From assembly GCA_028641055.1 (NCBI GenBank), contig CM054057.1:574120610-574184609 (forward strand): a stretch of 64,000 nt of DNA. Reading direction: 5' to 3'. Position 1 is the stretch's first letter. Each line of letters begins with the position of its first letter. Source of the stretch: Alopecurus myosuroides (Eukaryota > Streptophyta > Magnoliopsida > Poales > Poaceae). The translations under genes were made by a program, and so were the position numbers. Positions 42,657 through 53,510 of the stretch are shown one piece after another. The notes beneath the pieces are model-generated. The model was not told where the DNA came from. It saw nothing but the letters and a program-made list of their open reading frames with translations, and did not search any database.

Positions 42657-43066
42657 TGGTAGTTGGTGACAATAAAATTAACGCACAAAACATCGTATCT
42701 ATGAGCTAGGAGGGCTCCCCCTAAATGTGAGCACATATCCGAGGATAACCATGACGAAGAACTCCCCCTAAATAATAGAAAGATATAAGATAGAAAGGAT
42801 TTGCACAAGGTAACCAACATATGGATATGAGATAAACAGTTAAGCTTAGACATAACAAGGTTCACATAGCCAAACAAATAGTTAAGATCCAACAACCAAT
42901 AGACATAGTCTTAAACAAATAAAACGAGGAAAGTTTCACATGCCCAAGATAATCAAGGAAGGAACGGGGACACGTAAACTTAAACAGGAGCTCCCCCCTT
43001 TCCCCCAAGCAACCTAATATGCTACTTCTTCCCCTTTGGGAACAAGTACCAAAAAGGGAAAAGAGA
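42657..43066. other. Spacer between env-like gene and polypurine tract
   Basis: AT-rich 3' untranslated sequence of the copia element with several TCCCCCTAAAT-type phrases. No ORF supported. Confidence 0.5.
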
Positions 43067-44951
43067 CTAAAGCCCAGCCCAAGAATCACTCAGAGCGGCT
43101 TCATTGTCATCATGGCCTGCATTTGGGAAGTAATCCTCGAAGCCGTGGAGAGGTAAATCATAGGGAGCAGCAACAACATGAGGAAGAATAGGCTCATAAT
43201 CGCTCACATCAACACCTTTATCACGAAGCTGCCCCTTGAGCCTGTTAGCCTTTGCCCTGCTTTGATTCTTGAGCTCATGAATATCGTCATGATTAGCCTT
43301 GCACATGCCAAACACAGAGCGGACAACAGCAACAATGAACTTCTCAAATACGGAGGGAGCACCATCCTTTGAAGAATGAACCACTTGCACCTTCTTGCGA
43401 GATTTGGCGGTTGGATGTTTGACCGCACCGTCAAGTTCAGCAGTCCAAAGTTTATGACGACACTCCTTGTGAATGTTCAGCCCAATCACATGATCAATGA
43501 GGCACTGAATAAGAGGGGCAAACGGAAAGTCCCTCTCACCTTGGGTGTAAGAAGCAAGACGAATCTCATTGTAGATAAAATCTACCACATCAAACTGAGC
43601 ATCCGGATGAGTGTCAATGAATACCATAAGGTCAATAGCAAAGTTTCTGACAGAGGTGAAATCTCCCTTCTTGGGCACAAGAGTCTTGCAAATGATTTTG
43701 AACAGGAATGGATATGGCTGTTTGAATAGAGTCACAGTGTTCATAGCCTCATTAATTTACCGCTTGGCACCCTCGCGAGCATGAAGAGGAGCTAATGCAC
43801 TATAATGCATGGAATCGCCAGTTTGAGATGCACCATGGATGAAATAGAGATCATTACCATGAGGAAGCTCAAATAGATTAGCAAAATCTGCAAGCGTAGC
43901 GGTAAAACGCTGTCCATTGATCATCCATTCAACAGTTCTTGGACCATCCTTCCGAAACTCACAGGTGGCATAAAACTGCATGACAGCCTCCTCATTCCAA
44001 TCATACTTAAACTGCACGAACTCAGAAAGCCCCAATCTCTCAAGAACATCCAAGGTGGCATGAGTCTTGTCATTGTTCTCCACAAGGAACTTCATATTCA
44101 CATATTGCTGAGTGAGGAGAGAAGAAGCTGGTGCCTTTTTCACGAGAATGCTCTCACAGATATCTTGATGCACACTAGAATAGAAACGAGAATCCGGGGC
44201 ATTGTTCTCACGGGCGTAAAACTGACATCCCTCCTCTTGGCAAGAAACACTTGTTTAGCAACCTTGGACAAATTGTTGGGCTTGTAACCATGAGCTTTCC
44301 TGGGAATCTTCTTCATAAGCACAAGGCCTTCCTTTTCAGGCAAGGGCCTACTCATGGTGCTAGTTGAGGCCCGGTGAACTACCTTCTTTGGTTTCTTTGC
44401 GGTGCCCATGTGGACAGCTTTTCATGTTGCCTTATTTTTAGCATAGGGCGAAGAAGAGGCCGTAGGATCACCAAAATCCTTCTAGAATTCTGCCTCCATA
44501 CTATCATCCTCCGACTGATGCGCAGCTGAACTACCTCCTTCCCTAAAGTCACCACGACTGACAAACTTCTTGGAAACTCGGCCTTGATCATCACTATCAT
44601 TAGAGCCACTACGAGATGTGAAAATAGAAGGTACAGAAGCATAGGTAAGTGCTCACACATCCGGAGGAAAACTCAAATTCATGGAACAACAACAATTTTG
44701 AGGCCATTGTATGGTTGAGAGGATAAATCATCAAGCCAGACACTGAGACCAAAATGTATTGCAAAAAATCTATGAGGTAACAGTTTGGAGAGATATCCTA
44801 GGTGCTAATTGTACTTAGGGCTAGAGAAAACGTAGAGATAATGCCCTAAGATTACAATGGAATGGAGATATGAACGAAATTGACTAGAAGAAAAAGGTAT
44901 ACCGCGACGAATCGGGTAGTCGTCGTCCTTCTTCTTAGTAGTCTCCTTCAT
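43067..44951 (-). pseudogene. Env-like (putative plant transposon protein) gene of the copia element
   Basis: Two long frames: 43757-44173 (SEFVQFKYDWNEEAVMQFYA, RTVEWMINGQRFTATLADFA, LFELPHG) and 43067-43744 (PKKGDFTSVRNFAID, QFDVVDFIYNEIRLAS, FPFAPLIQCLIDHVIG, ending DNEAALSDSWAGL). This is the domain known as putative plant transposon protein in the extra gene downstream of SIRE pol. A short first exon may start at the ATG at 44951 (MKETTKKKDDDYPIRR) and splice at GTATACC (44902) to GTGTGAG/CA near 44651, in matching phase. A TAA separates the two long frames, a shift lies near 44160, and two stops lie near 44400-44490. The role is unproven; no fusion peptide is visible. Confidence 0.65.
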
Positions 44952-45950
44952 ATTTCCCAGAGTGGAAAGGAAAGTGCCCAAAGGACCGAATCCCCCAATC
45001 CCAGGGAAATCTAGTTGGTGGAGGAGTAGATTGGAGGTGGGGGAGCACTTTTGGTGGAGGAGTGGCCGGAGGGCAAGGGAGCCCTTGGGACGGAAGCGGT
45101 GGTTAGGTCGGGGTCGAGTGAGGGCGAGTGGGGAAGAAGTAACTCTTCCCCGCAGTGCCCCACGATTTTAACCCGAAAGTGTACCGCCGGACGATTTATG
45201 TCGGACGGTCCGGCACCTGAGCCCTGACCAAAAAACGAACAACACACACGTGCACACGCGAGCCCACACCCAGACACCAGACGGTCCGGGGCAAGGCGCC
45301 GGATGATCCGGCCCCTGACAGAAACTCTGGTCCTTCTCTTCGCCTATAATCAAGCGTCGTATGATCCGGCAAATTCGCCGGACGGTTCGTCGACCGATTT
45401 TCTTACAGGGACAGAATCAACTACAAAACTTTGGATCAAAGATGTCGATACAGAATTTTGAGAAGTGCTTTATGAGATAAGTAGTGGTTTAGGTAGAGCT
45501 AGTCTAGGGATGAAAATGTCCTAAAAAGCTCCCCAAAAAATAAGCAAATTACAAGATGCAAATGTAGGGAAGCCATTCGGACAAGCGTTTTGAAAAACAG
45601 AGCAAGATAGCTCAAAGGATTGTTCTACACACATGTTAAAAAAATAACGACATAAGAGGTCAACAAGTGTGTTTTGAACCGGGTTTTTAGAAGAGCGAGG
45701 GAAACACAAATTTAGGAGACAAATGCAACCAATTATGAGAGGCAAGTTGGCGGAGGATTTATCCCCCTATGTTAGAGCACAAATGCCAAGATACCGCGAA
45801 GAGACATGCTTGGGTTCTATAGGAATTAGATCTTTATGATGTAGCACTCATAGGTATGCATCATGCCAAGACATGGTAAGATACTATCCCCACAAATGCG
45901 TCACTTCTAAACAAGATAATATCATTAGGGAAATGGAAATAGTGCAAGTT
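44952..45950. other. Spacer between pol and the env-like gene of the copia element
   Basis: No coding supported. A segment at 45175-45400 contains the same GCCGGACGGTCCGGC-type units as the LTR (GTCGGACGGTCCGGCACC, GACGGTCCGGGGC, GATGATCCGGCCC, GCCGGACGGTTCG), and a GGTGGGGGAGC-rich block lies at 44990-45130. The units could act as a second promoter region upstream of the env-like gene. Confidence 0.55.
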
Positions 45951-47450
45951 TCAATCCAAGTTGTTAGGATCAATAATACCAAGTTCTCCTCTCAACTCCA
46001 CAAACCGGGGCTCATCCAAAGGTTTAGTGAGAATGTCAGCCAATTGGTGCTTTGTTCCCACATAAGTGAGAGCAATATCACTAGTTGAGACATGGTCACG
46101 CAGGAAGTGATGGAGAATGTCAATGTTTTTTGCGCGACAATGTTGGACGGGGTTATGGGAGATCTTTATTGCGCTTTCATTGTCAAATAGAAGAGGCACC
46201 GGACCAAGAGACACACCATAGTCCTTCATGGTTTGCCTCATCCATAACAACTGAGCACAACAAGATGTCACAACGATGTATTCGGCTTCGGCGGTGGATA
46301 GGGATACATAATTTTGTTTCTTGGATGACCAACTCACCAATGACTGGCCAACTAATTGGCAAGCCCCGGAGGTTGACTTCAGGTCTACCTTATCACCAGC
46401 CCAATCGGAATCCGAATAGCCATAAAGTGTAAAGGTAGACCCCTTCGGATACCACAACCCAAGACTTGGAGTGAGAACAAGGTACCTAAGAATCCGTTTG
46501 ACCGCCACAAGGTGGCTCTCTTTCGGAGCGGATTGATAACGAGCACACATTCCAACACTAAACATATTATCCTGTCTAGAAGCACAAATATACAATAAAG
46601 AGCCAATCATAGAACGGTGTACCTTTATGTTCACATCCTTTTCCTTCTTGCATGCTCCTAGTTGCCCATTCACTTGCATGGGCGTCTTGGCGATGGAAGC
46701 ATCAACCATATCAAACTTTTTGAGCATGTCCTTCACATATTGCTCTTGGGTGATGAAAGTTCGTACATCAAGTTGCCCCACTTTAAATCCAAGGAAATAC
46801 TTCAACTCCCCCATCATGGACATCTCGAATTTCCTAGTCATCAACTCAGTGAAATCTTTTTTATGGCGTTCAATATAACCACCAAAGATAATATCATCAA
46901 CATAGATTTTGCATATGAAAATTCCTCCCCCTTTAAACTGTTTGGTGAAAAGGGTAGAGTCGACTTTCCTAATTTCAAACCCATACTTGAGTAGAAAATC
47001 CCTAAGGTGCTCATATCAAGCTTGTGGTGCTTGCTTGAGACCATAGAGCGCCTTATGGAGTTTATACACACGGTTGGGGAATTTGGGGTCCTCGAAACCC
47101 GGGGGTTGAGAAACACATGCCTCCTCTTTCAAGGGACCATTAAGAAAAGAACTTTTCACATCCATTTGATAAAGCTTGAGGTTATGAAAAGATGAAAACA
47201 CAAGCAATAGACAAATAACTTCAAGACGAGCTACAGTCGCAAAGGTATCCTCATAATCCATACCTTCCACTTGAGCAAGCCCCCGCGCCACTAACCTTGC
47301 CTTGTTTCGAATGACCATCCCATTCTCGTCGTGCTTGTTCTTGAACACCCATTTTGTCCCAATGATGTTGATCCTATGATCCTTGGTCTTGTCTAGAAGA
47401 GACCAAACCTCATTGCGGGTGAAGCACTCTAGCTGCTCTTGCATGACCAC
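45951..47450 (-). pseudogene. Copia reverse transcriptase and RNase H
   Basis: RT begins WSLLDKTKDHRINIIGTKWV, KARLVARGLAQVEGMDYEDT, LYQMDVKSSFLNG, VYKLHKALYGLKQAP. A TGA near 47014 replaces the usual Trp before YEHLRDFLLKYGF. The active site YVDDI and MMGELKYFLGF follow, then RNase H (GYSDSDWAGD, STSGACQLVG, LSTAEAEYI, NESAIKISHNPVQHCRAKNI, LADILTKPLDEPRF). The 297-codon frame 45951-46844 is intact at its end. The domain order and motifs are those of Ty1/copia. Confidence 0.92.
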
Positions 47451-47714
47451 AATTCAATCCGGATCCTGCAAAGCCTTGATCACCTTAAGAGGTTGTGAGA
47501 TAAACGAGTGATGCTTGGTAAAGTTATCTAGATGTTCCATCTTTCTACGGGTGACAACACCCTTAGAAATATTCCCTAGGATTTTGTTGAGCTCAATCCC
47601 GCTTGATTTCTTGGAGTTCTTGATGCTTCGTGTAATGCCCTTGTAATCAACAAACTCTCGTGGAGGAGAATCTTGCACTTGAGGTTCCACTTGAGCTTGA
47701 ACTTGAGGATCCAC
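47451..47714 (-). pseudogene. Linker before copia RT
   Basis: About 86 codons with Gln/Val repeats (MDPQVQAQVEPQVQDSPPRE), then HHSFISQPLKVIKALQDPD. The next codon is TGA where RT usually has Trp (DPDWI), at 47451-47453. The TGG-to-TGA change, like the one near 47014, stops the chain. Further upstream to 47922 the Gln/Glu-rich linker continues in broken frames until element D. Confidence 0.75.
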
Positions 47715-47922
47715 TTGAACTTGTTATTGTGGATAATTTTGAGCTTGTTCTTGAGAAATAGGTCTAATTAGTTCTCCTTATTGAACTTTATCAAAGAGTT
47801 GAGAGCTTGATGCTTGTTCTTGGATATTATTCCCCTCTTAAGGAAAGTGTTCATCTTGAGATGAGGTGGTGGGCTCGTCTTGAGTTGAGCTTGGCTCCAC
47901 TTGAGTTGAGCTTGTTTCTTCT

Positions 47923-48346
47923 TGATACGTCTTGAACGTATCTATAATTTCTGATGCTCCATGTTGTTTTCATGTCATATACTACATGTTTCCTATACAC
48001 TTTATGTCATTTTTATGGACTTTATGGGATTAACCTATTGACAAGATGTCACATAGCCAGTTCATGTTTTCTGCTATTTTTGGTTTTAGAAAAGTTGTTC
48101 TGGAAATATTCTCGGAATGGGAAGAAACAAAATCTCAGAGTCTTATAAAGTTGTCACGTAAACGGAGTCCGGAGGAGACCCAGAGGGGGGCCTCGGGGGG
48201 CCCACACCATAGGGCGACATGCCCTCTGGCGGCGCCAGTTGGTGGTGTGGGCCCCCTGGCCACCGACCGATGTTGACCTCTCTCCTATTTACTGTTTTCT
48301 TCACTTCCATCATTGTTCTCTTTTCATTACTGCAAAAAAGTACTAC
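47923..48346 (+). repeat. Element D left LTR, first part
   Basis: 424 bp. The first 350 bp align with 62752-63085 (CTGATGCTCCATGTTGTTTTCA, TTTTCTGCTATTTTTGGTTT, GTTGTTCTGGAAATATTCTC, GGAGGAGACC). After ACCGATGTTG (about 48266-48275) the left copy jumps to TTTACTGTTTTCTTC, whereas the right copy continues for at least 900 bp with other sequence. The left LTR therefore has an internal deletion. It continues at 58153 after element E. Confidence 0.78.
48342..48346. repeat. Target duplication of element E, left
   Basis: ACTAC before the LTR start TGCCGGATAT; same bases at 58148-58152. Confidence 0.95.
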
Positions 48347-48899
48347 TGCCGGATATATACCGTATAGGGGTATATAAGATGGTAGTCAAAGTGCCTAGTT
48401 ACCAGGGTGGCCCAAGTGGTAGTGGGCTATGGTCCATTGGGCGGCCCAGTAACTTGACGCACAGAAGCTGAATTCTAGTAGAACCCGGATCACGGCCCGT
48501 GTGATCTGGCTTGGAGAAGAAGACGGATTCCTTACTTTCCAAGTTATAGTTACCGTAGTCTTCTAGGTTTCCTATTCTGTAAGCCCTAATCCGGCTATTA
48601 TATAAAGCCGGACGGGAGATAAACAAAACAACCAACGAATAACAGGGAAGCTATAGGCCAACTCGCCGAGAAGTTGATCCTCTGCGAGTAGCTAGATCCA
48701 AAACCTCACATTGTAATCCTGTTTCCAGGCCTTAGCCCTGATTAGTGAGAAGTGCAGGAGTAGGCACGTCGTACTGTCGTGACGTACCGAACCTGGGTAA
48801 ATCCTGTGTTTACTGTCTACCACGCGATCCCGTTACCCCACGTCTCTACCGTAGTCTCATGGCACCCCCGTCTATGAAAACTACTACGATGTCTCGACA
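48347..48899 (+). repeat. Element E 5' LTR
   Basis: 553 bp, TGCCGGATATATACC ... ATGTCTCGACA. It has a TATA box TATATAAA at 48599-48606 within a GGCTATTATATAAAGCC context. It is followed at once by the primer site. Differences from the 3' LTR (about nine): one at position 3, four near GAAGCTGAATTCTAGTAG, and single changes near 48664, 48719, 48780 and 48856. Confidence 0.95.
48599..48606 (+). promoter_or_regulatory. TATA box of the element E LTR
   Basis: TATATAAA in a short palindromic setting (CCGGCTATTATATAAAGCCGG is the full site; read it at 48591-48611). The same occurs in the 3' LTR at 57847-57854. It would place the RNA start some 30 bp downstream. Confidence 0.6.
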
Positions 48900-48900
48900 G

Positions 48901-48919
48901 TTGGCGCCCACCGTGGGGC
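48901..48919 (+). promoter_or_regulatory. Primer binding site of element E
   Basis: TTGGCGCCCACCGTGGGGC one base after the LTR. This sequence is standard for Tat-lineage gypsy elements in grasses. I do not assign the tRNA. Confidence 0.82.
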
Positions 48920-49358
48920 AAACGACGTCAGGCGTGAAGTTCCGATCTGGGATAGTTGGCGAAATCGGAAGATCAATCACTGTCGGAAGCTTGGAATTCA
49001 ACGATGATGTCGGACGCTTCCTCGACAACGGATCCTACATACCGGCGCAAAACCACCTGGTAAGTGTCTGTGTGTTACAGATAGGATCTGCTAACATCTT
49101 TATCGGACTAACTGCAGAAGCAATGGGGTTTTGCGGTGGAAGAAAATTTATCCCACCCGCCCTATACCCAGTCGAGGATGACTATGATACCGGATTCTGC
49201 TCAGATCGCTGACAAAAAAGTAACAAACACTTTATCGGCATGGTGCAGTCCGAAGTCGCCCAAAACACGGATGACGTAAATCCCGTGCAAGAGGCAGACA
49301 AAAACACACACCCGCAGCAACGGACCCATACAGCGGAAGATCCGATCGTCAACGAGAG
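48920..49358 (+). other. Leader of element E
   Basis: Untranslated leader of about 440 bp. An open stretch (VKFRSGIVGEIGRSITVG-like) continues from the LTR to a GGTAAGTGTC donor-like site at 49060. No domain is recognised. Confidence 0.4.
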
Positions 49359-50960
49359 ATGAACTCGGAAGCAATCCGTACTAGCGCCATTGAGGCAAGA
49401 TTGAGTCGGAAACCGGATCAGAGGATTTTGATTCCGAAGACGAAGACGCGGACGCCTTCGAAAGGAAAGTTAAATCTTTTCAAGAGGGTTTCCATGAAGT
49501 GCTAATGGCGAAACCAGCTGATACCGCGGACGCCGGCAGCCAGGAAAGCCCTAAAACCCCTCCGCCAGAGGAAGAGAGAGAAGACGGAGAAACTTCTCCG
49601 GTATTTCCCAATGTCAAGGAATTGACAGGGGATGAGCCTGTCAAAAAGCCTCCCTCTTCCAAGAAAAAGCATCGTGCTGCTAAGAAACTCCAATACAAAA
49701 TCCGGAAGAAAAAATCAGCTGATCAAGCTGATGAAAACCTGGAAGTAGGAGATGCTAGCGGAACAAAGACTGCGGAGAAGAAAATCAAAGAAACCATTGT
49801 TCCGCCAATGACGGAACAGGAAGAGCAAGAGCTGTTGCAAACGCCAGTGGGAGTAAATGAACCCCCTGAGATGCTGGAAGCCAGGAGGCAAGCTTTCCAA
49901 AGGCAACAGCAACATCTACTCAGATCTCGGCAACACCTCCAAAAAACCCAGGATGACATTAAGCTCATGAAGGAAGAAATAGAGTAGTACGAGAGAAAGA
50001 ATAGATCTGGCATTAAACCTACAAGGTTACCCGGAATCGTAAGACCGGAAGTACTGCTGCCAAAAGAAAGGTTTCACAACCCATCTTGGCAAAAGCAGGT
50101 AAACGACAAAGATGCCAGAGGCGAACCAATATACAAAACCGCAGCAGAAAACGCGGAAGCAGCGTTCGCCATCCTGAACAATGATCTGTACTCCAACGGT
50201 GAAAAACTCCAAGGGGTGTATGCTTTCCTAGGAAAAGCATTGCAACAACAACAGCGGGCCCAAGAGCGATCAGGAAGACTGCAGGATAACTCCGCCCTAT
50301 GCAAAACAGCTACTTGCGTCGCTGGAGCACCTGGACCAGAGGAACCTATAGATTTAGACAATTCAAAGGATAAAAAAGAGGATCCGAGAAAAGACAAGAA
50401 AAACCCCGACAATAGGGATGAAGCGTCCCGAACCGGATCCCATCCCCCGAAAGGTGGGCTTAAACCCCACGATCGGGAAGAAAAATACCGGAATGACGGC
50501 AAAACAATGCCACCTCCGAGAAACCCAACTGAGAAAGCCGGAAGATACGATATACCTCACAGACGTGAGAGATCCCGGACACCCCCTAAGGATAAAGAAA
50601 GGCACATAAGCAGGACCCCGCCTAATCCAAAAGGACGTGATCATGGAAGAGATAGGTACAATCCCGGAAAAGCGCGTCCGCACAACAATGGAAAAGAAAG
50701 GAGTAGATCCCCTTCTGTCCATTCAGCCGGAAGATATTCCGCACACATTGATAGAGCGGAAAAGGATGATCTATACTTTGGTCCTAAGTGTTTCACTGAC
50801 AGGATCCGAAGGATAACCCTGCATTCTGGCTTCGCCAAAGTTGGTCCAACCTACCAAAAAATACCGGCAGCACAAACCCGGACGCCTGGCTCTCAGACTA
50901 CTATACAGCCGTCCAGATCAACAATGGGACAGACCTGGAAGCTGTCAAGTTTCTTCCCCT
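49359..50960 (+). pseudogene. Element E gag, N-terminal half
   Basis: The likely start is the ATG at 49359 (MNSEAIRTSAIEARL); a shift near 49400 leads to the frame with SETGSEDFDSEDEDADAFER. The frame 49499-49987 is acidic and Lys-rich with a Gln-rich coiled coil (RRQAFQRQQQHLLRSRQHLQ) and ends in TAG at 49985-49987; the same frame continues after it (YERKNRSGIKPTRLPGI). It goes on through an Arg/Ser/Pro-rich basic stretch (SRTPPKDKERHISRTPPNPK) to about 50850, where one shift leads into the capsid-like core. With one stop and two shifts this half is inactive. Confidence 0.75.
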
Positions 50961-52539
50961 AATGTTACTGGACGGAGCAAGAGATTGGATCAATGGATTA
51001 CCATCAAGAACTGTCGACAGCTGGGATGATATGGCTAGAGTATTTACTCAGCATTTCGGGAACATACAAACGCCGAATAGCATCAACCAGCTGAACCGTT
51101 GCACCCAATTCGAGGATGAACCATACGTGGATTTCATCTCCAGATGGACGGCAATGAAGAATAGTTGTTCTGGAGTAACTGACGTACAAGCAATGCATGC
51201 TTTCGTCAATGGCCTAAAACCCGGACTTGTACCGTTCATGGTTGGTTCCAAACAGCACAAAGATCTCGGATCTATGCTTACAACCGCCAACGAACATGCT
51301 GCCGCCGAAGACGACATTAGAGCAAGAGGGGGTAATATCGAATCACTGATACTTGCTAAGAAAACTCCTCGTTCTGACAAAAAAGGAACTCCAGAAACAA
51401 CGACAAAACCCAAAGAGGTCAACATAGCCTTTGGAAGTGAAAAAGGGAATAAGTGGAAAGGACGCAGTCCAGATCCAATCAACTACACTCCAGAGGAGTG
51501 GGAGAGGATTAAGTCGGAACCTTGTGTCCACCATTCACAATTTGGGAAACCCACCCATACAAACGCACAATGCCGGCTGAATAAGCACATGAAAGGCAGT
51601 ACAGGATCCGGAAATAAGGGGAAGGGTTCCAAAAGGAAACCCGCCAAACAAAAGCCAGAAGCTGACAAAGAAGACAGTGAATCGGACACTGATGAAAAAA
51701 TCCAGGAGCAACAGCGTAAGGGCGAACCCAAATTTCCGAGAGTTGACGGAGAAGCAATGCTAACATTCCTAGCAACTCCGTCAACAAAGGTGGCCAAAAG
51801 AACACTTCGAGAAATAAACGCGGTTGTTCCGGCAACCCCGAAATTCTTGAAATACTCCAACACACCAATTACCTGGGATCAGTCTGATCATCCCGGGAAT
51901 ATCCCTGAACCCGGCACACAAGCTCTTGTCGTAATCCCTATTGTCCAGAACACTAGGCTAAGAAGAGTGCTGATGGATGGAGGATCCAGCATTAACATAA
52001 TGTACTTGGATACACTAAAGCATCTGAAGATTTCCGAGTCCCAGCTCAATTACAGCAACATACTCTTCCACGACATTGTTCCTGGCAGACAAGCACGATC
52101 CCTAGGAGAAATTTCCCTAGATGTCACCTTCGGAGATAAAGATCACTTCCGGCAGGAAAAAGTATCCTTCGAAGTAGTGCCGTTCGAAAGCGTGTATCAC
52201 GCAATACTCGAACGTCCAGCTTTCGCCAAATTCATGGCAAGATCCTGTTATATTTATAACAAGCTGAAGATGCCAGGACCCAAAGGAGGAGTAATCACCA
52301 TAGCTGGTGATTTTAAGCTAGCAAATGAGTTGGAGAAAGAAAACGCCCTTTGCGCTCAGAGAGTCATAGCAAAGGAAGAACTGAAGGAATTGGCCAAGGT
52401 GGTATCGCCGACAGAAATGCCGCGGAAAAGAAACCCGGAAGCCAACAGACAGCTTCAAGGCGTCCGAGAATACAAGACAGGTAATCCTAGATCCCAAAGA
52501 TCCGACAAAATTCGTCGTTGTAGGGACTCGGATGACTGA
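50850..52539 (+). CDS. Element E gag core, zinc-knuckle-like motif and aspartic protease
   Basis: An unbroken frame. It opens with NTGSTNPDAWLSDYYTAVQI and KFLPLMLLDGARDWINGLP, the retrotransposon gag domain (WDDMARVFTQHFGN, FISRWTAMKNSC, AFVNGLKP). It then has a C-x2-H...H-x4-C motif (CVHHSQFGKPTHTNAQC), a basic and acidic linker, and the protease with VLMDGGSSINIMYLDTLK. The DGG in place of DSG/DTG is usual for the Tat lineage. It ends with AIEERPAFAKFMA-like LERPAFAKFMA and a drift into a wrong frame after about 52480. The gag-protease part is intact but lacks its own N terminus. Confidence 0.85.
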
Positions 52540-53510
52540 GAAATAGGAAGGCGAGCTCATCAAGTTCCTCCGTGAGAACTGGGATATTTTTGCCTGGTGT
52601 CCAGCTGACATGCCAGGCGTACCCAGGGAACTTGCTGAGCACCAACTCAAGGTAATTCTAGGATCAAAACCCGTCAAACAAGGTCTCCGTCGATTTGACG
52701 GAAGAAGACGGAAGGCTATTGGCAAGGAAATTATCCGGCTTTTAGCAGCAGATTTCATCCAGGAAGTAATCCACACTGAATGGTCTGCAAATCCGGTATT
52801 AGTACCGAAGAAAGACACTACTGCTCTTAGAATGTGTATAGATTACACAGGCTTGAACAAATTGTGTCCAAAAGATAGGTTTGCGTTACCGCGAATCATC
52901 AAATAATAGATGCCACTGCAGGCTCTGAGCTTTTGTGCTTTTTGGATGCATACTCCGGGTACCACCAAATACGCATGAAAAGGGAAGATCAAATTAAGAC
53001 TTCTTTCATAACCCCGTACGGGACGTACTATTACGTAACCATGCCATTTGGCCTGAAGAATGCAGGTGCAACCTACCAGCGTTGCATGCAACGTTGTCTG
53101 CATAGTCAGATTGGCAAAAACGTCCATGTTTACATGGACGATATTGCTGTCGTAACCAAGGAAAAAGATACACTCCTTGAGGATCTGCGAGAAACTTTCG
53201 AAAACTTTGCGCACTTACAAGATGAAGTTAAATCCATCTAAGTGTGTATTCGGGGTTCCCTCAGGAAAACTTCTGGGTTTTATCGTTTCTCACAGAGGAA
53301 TAGAAGTTAACCCGGAAAAGATAAAAGCCATCTTGAACATCTCGAAGCCTACGTGCGTAAAAGATGTCCAAAGATTGACGGGTTCCGCCGCTGCCGTCAG
53401 CAGATTTATTAGTCGGCTGGGAGATAAAGCCCTACCACTCTACAAGTTGCTGAAGAAATCCTACAAAGTCAAGTGGATAGCAAAAGCATTGGAATATCTA
53501 GCAGGTATGT
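52480..53510 (+). pseudogene. Element E reverse transcriptase, truncated pol
   Basis: After a shift near 52480 the frame reads VILDPKDPTKFVVVGTRMTE, a TAG in place of a Gln codon (near 52545), and FLRENWDIFAWCPADMPGV. RT follows: IQEVIHTEWSANPVLVPKK, MCIDYTGLNKLCPKDRFALP, (one-base loss near 52902) FLDAYSGYHQIRM, VTMPFGLKNAGATYQRCMQ, VYMDDIAVVTK, (shift near 53220) KCVFGVPSGKLLGFIVSHRG, RLTGSAAAVSRFIS. The coding similarity ends at about 53500, just after the RT thumb and connection. RNase H and integrase, which should follow, are absent before the antisense gene begins. Confidence 0.88.

Larger units (their letters stand above)
41216..47922 (-). mobile_element. SIRE/Maximus-like Ty1/copia element, 3' part
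   Basis: Minus-strand copia element: 3' LTR 41216-42643, polypurine tract 42644-42656, env-like gene (about 43067-44951), spacer, RNase H and RT (45951-47450), and the linker in front of RT up to 47922. There element D interrupts it. Integrase, protease, gag and the 5' LTR should lie beyond the right edge of the window. RT type, an extra gene downstream of pol and the LTR motifs fit the SIRE lineage. Stop codons in RT and the env-like frame make it inactive. Confidence 0.85.

Noticed and set aside
48399..48635. 78-codon minus-strand frame in both LTRs of element E (also 57647-57883)
   Set aside because: Both copies come from LTR duplication, so their similarity says nothing about coding; no start context or domain.
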